Position numbers and translations under genes: made by a program
Notes under the pieces: generated by a model
What the model was told of the DNA's origin: nothing
Databases searched by the model: none
Seen by the model: the letters and a program-made list of their open reading frames with translations, nothing else
In this document: positions 53,628-64,000 of the stretch, piece after piece
Position numbering within the stretch: the first letter of the stretch is position 1
Layout: the number at the start of each line of letters is the position of its first letter
Assembly (NCBI GenBank): GCA_963693285.1
Contig: OY848931.1
Span: 3,700,079 to 3,764,078 of the forward strand
Reading direction: 5' to 3'
Length of the DNA: 64,000 bases
DNA from: Xestospongia muta
Taxonomy: Eukaryota; Porifera; Demospongiae; Haplosclerida; Petrosiidae

Positions 53628-54538
53628 ATGCAGGAAGTGGTTGATTTCAGTGAGCAATTATCCAAGTGTTATGGACGACATAGTTGTACCAAGACATCAC
53701 GAATACATGATGATATCACATGTTTATCACATGACCTCAAACCAAGCTTACTGCTTGATTACTTGAGACCTGATGGTGATCTTTTACAACAGTTCTTGAA
53801 ATATTTGGCTCCAATTAATGCCCATTTCAACCACAGGGAATTTACAATTCTTTCACTATGTGGAGATGTGTTTTTGATAAATATGAGAACCGAAAAACTG
53901 GTAAAACCTGTTTATATTGATATAACTAAAGGTCTTGAAGTACCACAAATAATTAAAGCTGGTACACAATTTGAAACTGAGATTCAAAACTGGTATGATA
54001 GACATGTGACTGTTGCTAAGCAACCATATGATTCTTGTCCTATCATCAAATCCCAAAGCTCAAGTACTCTCAATACATGTACATTATATGGATGGTTATG
54101 TGGCTATCCTGTAATATACTGGTTTAATGAACAGAATAGCTATGATCTTGATATGATCTCTCTTACTAAAGTGACAATCACAGCTGACAATTATAGTCCA
54201 GACCATCACATGTTGTGGGAAAAGGTGCGTTGATTCACAGTGGTTTATAAATCAGTTCTTATGTACCTATATTTAGATTTACACTATACATACATATACT
54301 AGAAAATATGTTCGTGTTGTTTAATCACATGATTGTGTTGTTTAATCACATGACTAATATTATTTAGGACCACTTGCTCTACTCCTTTTCCTTTCCAACT
54401 TCTCTGGAGGCAGAGATACAGCTTCATGTCCAAGACTGGTTTCTGAAGCTGAAACAAAAGGCTCATACTGAAACTCAAGGTAGAGTGAGTTTGAGTCTGA
54501 GACTAGATCATATCTGTCTTCCTCGTGTTGTGTTATAA
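53628..54538 (+). CDS. C1orf74 / UPF0739-like protein
   Basis: Two exons. The first (53628-about 54225) runs from MQEVVDFSEQLSKCYGRH. The second (about 54368-54538) begins DHLLYSFSFPTSLEAEIQ and ends LDHICLPRVVL, TAA. The region LKPSLLLDYLRPDGDLLQQF and particularly TLYGWLCGYPVIYWFNEQN resemble the vertebrate C1orf74 family (FG..LGYPVVYWF), whose function is unknown. Length is about 255 residues, similar to the family. It follows SNIP1 in tandem by 195 bp. The 3' end overlaps no other gene. Identification rests on one strong block, so confidence is moderate. Confidence 0.65.
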
Positions 54539-54825
54539 TCCTTTAATAGAGCATACAATTAATGGGGAATTCCCTTGTAATAATTGTTAATTAATATGAT
54601 ACATAATAACAGTACCTGTGTTCTATTGCAAACAGAAAAACAGAGAAACACAATGACACATACAGCAATAAATACAAGTATTACATTTGAACAAGAGATA
54701 TTGGATATGATCAAGGACTACATTATTTAATGTTTATTTTGATTAGCACAACATGTAAATTTGTATAAATTGTCTCATAATTAAGAGTAAATCCAGGACG
54801 TAGCGAACCTGACTCTACCCTTATA

Positions 54826-57800
54826 TTACTGAACCTCAAAACGACCTTTCCTTCCTCCAAGTCCTGGAGATTTTGGCAACTTGTACTCACAAGAAGAGCT
54901 ACTAGCTCCTCCCTTAGCTCCTCCCTTGACACCCTTGATAACTGGAGTATAAACTGGTGATTTTTTGGGGCTAGCAGCTGACCCATTACTTAATTTCAAA
55001 CTGTGTTGTAAGTGATGTTGTCCTGACTGATGTTTGCTATTATAGCTAGCTGTTAATCGACTAGGTATGTGCTGCGGTTTGGGATTGAGTCCAGGTGAAC
55101 GGGAGGGAGACTTGGGCATGGCAGAATACGACAGTATTAAATGATGTTTGGGACTATGAGCTGTTGCTATGGAACGAGAATGAGACTCTTGAGAGATTGA
55201 ACGTTTGGGACTGGAATAAGTGACAGCACTAGCTGGTGACATATCTGGTGGACTAGGTGAGCTGGGTGGATGAGGAGAAGAGCAATGAAGATCTTTAAGT
55301 GGTGGAGGTGGTGTATATGATGACACTGTAGCAGCTCTAGTCATTGACGGAAGAGATGATGTAAAGGAGTGAGATTTTGCTGGTGATGTATGTGGATTGG
55401 CTGACTTAAGGAGCCAAGGATGAGTTTGGATCTCTTCCAACGTGGGACGATCCTCGGGTTTTCTAGATAACATCCAAAGGATTAAGGATTGAGCATCTGA
55501 GAAAGAGAGGGAGAGAGAGGTGAGAGGTGATATGACGTATATGATAGACAATTATCTTATGTTACAACCAGTGACACTATGTTTATCATCACACAGATAT
55601 TGCATAACTGAGACATCACAAACTACACAAAAGTAGCGATCATTATGACACTTGCTCTAGGGCATATAAAACAATAATTGCTAAGCAAGTCACAACACTG
55701 CATTAGTCTGTATATAATGTATTGTGTTGCAACTGTTTGGATTAGTCTAGTGGAGATCACCTTTCCTCCTACAAGTAGATCTTTAATGACTACAATATTA
55801 TATTTAATATTTAAAATTTTAACATATAACAGTCTTTAATTGAAGGTTATAATACAATATATGACCTACCATGTGATGTTGGGTGATGAAAAATGACATC
55901 AGCTTTCTTAATATCTACATCTTCCTCAAACGGGATGTCACCTTGTAACATATCATACAGGAGTATACCAAGTGACCATACTGTAGCTGGAATAGCATGA
56001 TAACAACGTTGAACTAACCATTCAGGAGGGCTATACACACGAGTACCTAGAAAGGAAGGGAGAGGGGGAGACGGAGGAAGGGAGGGAGTGGGAGAGACAA
56101 AGGAAGGGAGGGAGAGGATGTTAACCAATTGGATAATAATATTTAGCTTACCTTCATATTCTGTATATAGTTCAGATGAAAGGAAGGTTCCTGATCCATA
56201 ATCTATTAATTTGATGCAATTTTCTTTTAAATCTATCAATATATTTTCATCTTTGATGTCCCGATGAACCACACCCATTGAATGAGAGTACTGAATAGCC
56301 TCCAAGATTTGACGGAAAAGAAATCGACTCGACTTCTCGCTGACCACACCTTTTTTAGTGATGAAATCAAAGAGATCAATGTATTTGTCTAGTTTCTCCA
56401 TGATGATATAAAAATGAGAAGCATCCTCAAAATAGTCCAACATTCGAATGATGTACTTGTGATTGAGTTTATGAAGAAGAGCTATCTCTCGTGGAACAAG
56501 TTGTGAGCCAATCTGTGTGTGTGCGACAGAGAAGAATGATTTCATTTAACAATTATAATTGTCGAAGGAAATGTTAACATGTTATCTCAGAGACATAACA
56601 TTGTTTCTATGACAACAACATTCCTCCTACATTATATTTGGACTCAGTTCAGTAACAATATTCATTGTTACTGAACAACAATAAATCAAAGAAGAGAACA
56701 AAGGATTTGTAATAATATTCATACATTACAATGAATAATATTATAACTATAAATAATTTACTTATTAACTAAAACTTTCTCATAAACAAGACATACTCAT
56801 CTTATGAGTAACAACTGATATTATTGGTGTGTTTCCAAGAAATGACTGATCAGGCACTATTATGTTTTTTTTTCCAAGAAATCCAAATCAATGATAACGG
56901 TAAACATATGAATAACATCTTTAATACTCATTTTATGTAGTCAAAATATCAAGTTATTATATACAAGTTCACCCACACTAAAAATACTAAAGAGTCAACT
57001 GTTGTTTTCAATTGTCTCCTTGTTTAGGAGGTGGGGAGGGTCCTATGTCTGAGGGAGGATACACTCAATTGTTCTGTGTGTAGGGGAGTATTGTTAAGTG
57101 CAATGGAGCTAAATAGAGGGTGCTAACTATAGAACAAGTACTCGTGAAGTAGTTTAATGTCGTCTCATAGTAATGCTTTAACACACATTAGAATAAACAA
57201 AATTCCACAAATAATTCTAAATAACTTAATTATTATTATTGTAGTATTATTGTTTATCTCAACAACCAATAACTAACAATTAATAATAGACCATTCTCAA
57301 CAACCAATAACTAACAATTAATAATAGTCCATTACTCAATATTACTACCTCCAACAGTGAGACAGATCTATAGGGGGTTGTCATATAGTAGGGTGATCAT
57401 ATAGAGGGGGGTTGTCATAAAGTTGATACACCAACATTCCAGCTAACAAGGGGACCAATCACTATTTACCACAAAACTAAACACATAATATAAACACTTT
57501 GTATTATAAGCAAAGCAAAGAAGATGCCAACATATTGATACCATAATTTTGGCATCCTCAAAATAGTTACAATCTGTCCAACACAAACTAACACAATAAT
57601 GGAAAAGGATAATCTAACGCTTTTAACCTCTTGTCAACAGAGACAAGTTTCTTTGAAGGGAAGCTGAAAGTTCTGTTAACAAATATGTCATACGACATTA
57701 CTATCTTTGTCTGTAGTAATATGGGAATTGTAATAGTCATCAGTTAAATATGGTATGCCATCAGATTACTAGCTATTACTATATTCCATAGTATTACAAT

Positions 57801-58898
57801 ATAATGTTAATGATAAAGTAGTACAATTTTGAGCCAGATTGTCGTAAAACTAGTTTGGCTCAAGACAAGTTGTAGTACACTACACATAACATATGTTCTT
57901 GAAAATTGTCAACTGGATTGGAAAACCGCTTGTCTATCACTGATAAGTACAAGTAGTCACAACATATTGAATACATGTGAAATTCTTAAACCACACAGCT
58001 GTTACAGATAATCTGATTTCACTCGCTCATTATTCGGTTCATTAGATTACATGTCATAGATCATAAACTATACATTTATCAGTGACATATGTAGCAATTA
58101 ATATCGTATACTGATATGGTCTAATACTTTTTGACATCGCATAACATCCTCTACTCTACTCAATTCCACTAACCTTAGCCCATCCAAACACTTTAGTTTT
58201 GGGTATTATCTTAATAGCTACCTATAATGTATGAGAAAGAAAATAGTTAATAATTCATGTAATATACCATGTCTATATCTCACTCACTTGTTGCCCTGTT
58301 TTATGTGATTTTCCACTATAAACAGAACCAAAACCACCATTGCCCAATACTTGTCCAACTTTATAATGGTCTATTAGAGAGCGTCGTGCAGATAAAGATG
58401 GGGAGACCCCTAGAGAGAAGGAAGATAATTAATAGCCCTGCTGTCAATTTTATTAACAGATGGGACAATCTGTTATGAACTACCAATAAATAAACAATAT
58501 ATATATATATATATTATTAATTCTAGTCTACAAATACTGCAGTGCCGTCTGGTTGTTGATTTTAGTATGCAGCTGTTAAATATATGTAACATTGTGATAA
58601 CATTCTGATTACAATAAAATAAACTTAAATTTACATTTTTATTGATCCATAGCATACATAAGCATCATTTGAATACAAAGACAAATTAATACATTTTATT
58701 AAATATTCATTTATTCTTTCTCCTACCTTGCTCTCTAGTATCCATTACCCTTCTTCTTGTTCTTGGAGCACGTATACCTTTATTCCTCTCTTGTTCTCCC
58801 TTAAAACTTTCTTTTCCCTTACTGTCCAGTTGAACTGGAGTTACTGAACACTTTTGAGTTAAATCGTTAGATAAAGCACTGACACGTTGAGTTAACAT
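54826..58898 (-). CDS. PIM-family serine/threonine kinase with a long Ser/Pro tail
   Basis: Six exons: 58898-about 58727, about 58411-58290, about 58222-58170, 56512-56152, 56046-55870 and 55496-54826. The ATG at 58898 gives MLTQRVSALSND. The kinase glycine loop is VLGNGGFGSVYSG, the catalytic Lys is in VAIKII, and the catalytic loop is HRDIKDEN. The PIM-specific activation segment GTRVYSPPEW, then VWSLGILLYDMLQGDIPFEED and RPTLEEIQTHPWL, place it with PIM1-3. The Mg-binding motif is DYG instead of DFG. The hinge lacks the PIM prolines (MEKLDKYIDLFDF). A 180-residue Ser/Pro/His-rich tail follows; vertebrate PIMs lack it. It carries a 1.6 kb intron, long for this region. Confidence 0.9.
57260..57335. 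repeat. 38-bp tandem duplication in the long PIM-like intron
   Basis: Two direct copies beginning CAACAACCAATAACTAACAA, with two or three differences, in the intron at about 56513-58169. Just downstream, GGGGGTTGTCATATAG is also repeated. The rest of this 1.6 kb intron is AT-rich with no coding signal. Confidence 0.85.
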
Positions 58899-59835
58899 TG
58901 TCCCAGCTTTTTACTCAAAAGCCTGCAAACAAAAAAGAAATATATAATAACATTGTTTTCTCCATACACAGTCTTTATATAGAGCTAACTAAGAATGTTG
59001 TTCAGGCAACTGAACATTACATATAACAGAGGAAGATACACTATCAATGAAGACACCTGGTACTGCAATTTGCCATTTCTGTAACACCTCGTATGGCGTC
59101 TAGAAGGTTATATTATCCATTCTAAGTGCTAAACGCACTTGGCTTTTGCAGTATTTAGCACATTTTTTTACAGAAGCTATCCCCTCACCATGTTCTTTGT
59201 CTCTCCACCTCTTTCTTCTCTTTCTTCACTGGTCGTTTCAATACACACTACTTCTAGATCAAAGTTGGTTTTTTTTCAGGCAAAAATAATTACACCAGCC
59301 CTAGTATCAATACGCTTAGCCCTACTACCAGTACGTTTAGTTGTACCTAGAAAACAAACTAGTTTTTGCAAGTTTTTGCAGCAACCAGATGCTTCCTGGC
59401 GAATCCCGCCCTCCATAGATTAAAAAAAGTCAAGAATTGTGGCTTTTAGAATTGTTATTATAACTAACCACTGAAACTTTAGAATGGTTGCAAATTTGAA
59501 ACTTACCAATATCTTTGATTTTCAAAACAATGAATTCCAAGAGATAAAGAAATAAGTAGTACCAATCACAGCAACACTATCCAACTATTATTACTTACTA
59601 TCCAAATAATATCACTGCTACTCAATTCACTACTAGATAGCCTGTTTATATATAGCTAAGCATCAAATTTGAGTGACAAACTATGAATATCATTAAAATG
59701 TTGTCAACATCCCCACCATTACATCATGTTCTTAACAGCAATACCATATTATAAATTGAGCTTTAATTGAAAAAGAAACACTGACATAACAGATTGAGAA
59801 ATATTAATTACAATAAAGAAACTTCAAACTGGATA
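58899..59835. other. Intergenic region between the PIM-like kinase and CBR1
   Basis: About 940 bp, AT-rich. It should hold the PIM-like promoter and 5' UTR and the CBR1 3' end. The 94-residue open frame at 59139-59423 has no recognisable domain. A short repeat, CTAGTATCAATACGCTTAGC / CTACCAGTACGTTTAG, occurs near 59300-59340. Confidence 0.5.
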
Positions 59836-61352
59836 TTACAGATATCCACTCAAAACGTTTCTGTTCCTCAGAAATTTCCCATTGGGTTCTGTTGTTCCCA
59901 TAGGCAAGAGAGCCAGATATACTGGTGTATCAGCACCTTTGGAAAATGGAGAGATAGAAGCACCATCTAACAAGTATATATGTCACCTTCTTCAACACTA
60001 AGTGAAGCACTGGGTCCACCCATGTTAGTTCTGACCCATCCTGGACACAGCTGTAGAAAGAGAAGTGGGTGGGGCATAAAGGAAATTATGTAATAAAGCT
60101 CTCAGCATACAGCATTGACAAGAATGCCAGGTCTTGGATCTTTCTCTAGTTGCTTAGCTTGAAGTTCAGCTAATTTTGTGACTCCAATTTTTGAGACACT
60201 GTAACCTATAATAGATAGATGGATGGACAAATGGATGAATCAATAGATGAATGGACAAATGGATGAATCAATAGATGAATGGATAATGGACAAATGGATG
60301 AATCAATAGATGAATGGATAATGGATAAATCAATAGATGAATGGATAATGGACAAATGGATGAATCAATAGATGAATGGACAAATGAATGAATCAATAGA
60401 TGAATGGATAATGGACAAATGGATGAGTTAATCCATGAAACAAATCTCTTTCTACATGTACTTACTATCAGCATATGTATCATCTGATATCCATTCTTTA
60501 GTATCATAGTCATCACTGGATGCATCTCTACAAAAGCAAGTAACATTAAATGAATGTTTAATGATGAAAACTTTACTTGACATATTGGTCCATTACAGCT
60601 GAGAGCTGGTCAATAGTAAGCTCTGGAGAACGAATTTTCTTCTGCCATTTCTTACCCAGTTTGGAAAGTCTTCCAAGACCAGATGAGACGTGAACTATTC
60701 TGAGAAAAGATAATGATAATTATGAAGGTGCCATCTTACCTGCTGTGAGGTTGAAGTAAAGACCAGAAGGAATTGGTAACATTTAACAAACCATGATAAT
60801 TAACAGTGATAGTTTGTCTAGCTCGTTCAGGAAGTGGAACATCATTCTAACAGAAAGAAAGATAAATTCAAATTTATCAGTAATGTCACTCAGGCACTCG
60901 CTTTCAGAAGAATCGCAGCATTATTAACCAGGACATCCAAACGACCATATTTCTCCTCTACCCATTTCTGAGCATACTCAATACTCTCGGAATTTGAAAC
61001 ATCCAGCTGTACAAACTCAGGATTAAGGCCCTCAGATTCAAGTTCTCTCAATGCAGTCTGTCCTCGTTCCTTATTACGAGCTAGACATTATAAATATATG
61101 ATTAAAATATCAGTCTACAGCTCAGAATATAATTCTAAATGCAGAACTGCTCACCTCCTAAAAGGACCTGTCCATCAAATTTTCTGCATAATTGTTTAAC
61201 AATCTCAAATCCTATGCCTTGATTAGCACCAGTGACCTATTATAAAGAGAAGTAATGACATTGAATTGAGATCTTTCAAAATAGTTTAAGATTGCTTACT
61301 TGTTGCTACTTACCAATGCTACTCTTCTTCCTGCCATACCAGTAGTAGCCAT
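59836..61352 (-). CDS. Carbonyl reductase CBR1-like (short-chain dehydrogenase)
   Basis: An NADPH-dependent cytosolic SDR acting on carbonyl compounds. The ATG at 61352 gives MATTGMAGRRVALVTGANQG, with the TGxxxGxG cofactor motif. NNAAIL and the CBR1-type insert between Ser and Tyr (ELTIDQLSAVMDQYVKDA) follow. The catalytic YSVSK is in DSYSVSKIGVTKLAELQ, then NAVCPGWVRTNMGGPSAS and EEGADTPVYLALLP. Near the end, an apparent in-frame TAG is removed by a 48 bp intron (about 59936-59983) whose splicing restores EEGADTPVYLA, as in vertebrate CBR1. The stop TAA is at 59836-59838. About seven exons. Confidence 0.9.
60212..60430. repeat. Minisatellite in a CBR1 intron (36-bp units)
   Basis: About six imperfect units of GGACAAATGGATGAATCAAT followed by AGATGAATGGATAAT. 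Reading frames across it are spurious. Confidence 0.92.
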
Positions 61353-61720
61353 ATCGCAGCTTTCCAAATGGCAAGACTCTTGAGACTTTACTACAACAAA
61401 AATAATAAGCAATATTACTTTAGTCATAAATATGGTTTCGTGTGCAGCCCCACCCATAAAAGTTGTAATGGGCGCGGCTTAATTAAAGGGAAACACCCTC
61501 AATTTTTATTGAAACGCAGGATCATAACTCCTGTCTATCTCTCCATCTTTATCAGCGCAAATTAAGGTAAAACGCAACTAAACTAGTGATACTAAAGCAC
61601 AAACATTTTCTATTAAGAGATACAAGACTATTATATCTAATGAGATTTCTCTTTGTGGTATTTTAGACGAGCAAAACTCAAGTTTCTTACTTCAATTTCA
61701 TTAACCACGCCCAGGGCACT
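61353..61720. promoter_or_regulatory. Bidirectional promoter region, CBR1 / OTUD5
   Basis: 368 bp between divergent ATGs. It contains CCCCACCCATAAAAG, TGGGCGCGGCTTAATTAAAGGG near 61470 and CCACGCCC near 61705. The AATTAAAGGG block with an adjacent GGCGCG also appears near 38715 in the CEP41 promoter. Role inferred from position. Confidence 0.45.

Positions 61721-64000
<2,280 letters not shown>

Noticed and set aside
59139..59423. 94-residue open frame upstream of the PIM-like gene
   Set aside because: No recognisable motif. The composition looks like intergenic DNA.
59936..59983. Premature stop in CBR1 (apparent pseudogene)
   Set aside because: Removing a 48 bp GT-AG intron restores EEGADTPVYLALLP in frame, as in known CBR1, so the gene is intact.

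Overview
The window is eukaryotic nuclear DNA from a compact, AT-rich animal genome. All 21 genes except one are split by short GT-AG introns (often 40-60 bp), and intergenic gaps are mostly 50-500 bp. The families present (Cav channel, APPL, BICD, ADAM10, PIM kinase, OTUD5, SNIP1, CEP41, FSIP1) are metazoan. The gene density, tiny introns and a voltage-gated calcium channel point to an early-branching animal, most likely a demosponge such as Amphimedon. That assignment is inference; no species marker is present.

Layout: Cav alpha-1 (-, C-terminus cut by the left edge); QARS (+); URB2 (-); APPL (-); BICD (+); NDUFB11 (-); FSIP1 (+); EDEM (+); an orphan secreted or GPI-type protein (-); ADAM10 (+); GST omega (+); an orphan Cys-rich protein (-); CEP41 (+); LTA4H (+); PFKFB (-); DCP1 (-); SNIP1 (+); C1orf74-like (+); PIM-like kinase (-); carbonyl reductase CBR1-like (-); OTUD5 (+, C-terminus cut by the right edge). 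Seven pairs are head-to-head with 54 to about 1,090 bp between start codons. The genes do not form one pathway. They are housekeeping and signalling genes: translation, ribosome biogenesis, RNA decapping, ER quality control, glycolytic control, endosome and dynein adaptors, and cilium or sperm-tail proteins.

The non-coding fraction holds the most unusual signals. (1) Near-palindromic 13-14-mers of the RFX X-box type (GTTRCCATGGYAAC) recur more than 20 times in introns, intergenic DNA and coding exons, where they write VAMVT/VAMAT-like peptides into unrelated proteins. (2) Every long CT/GA microsatellite lies in an intron with CT on the sense strand and directly abuts the splice acceptor. (3) An octamer TCATGTGA/TCACATGA recurs, often as inverted pairs or the ends of small hairpins. 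(4) GTGGGTGTGG recurs at or near splice donors, and its complement near acceptors. (5) A pair of inverted fold-back MITEs flanks the 3' part of LTA4H. Exon boundaries were placed by eye from reading frame, splice consensus and family alignment from memory.
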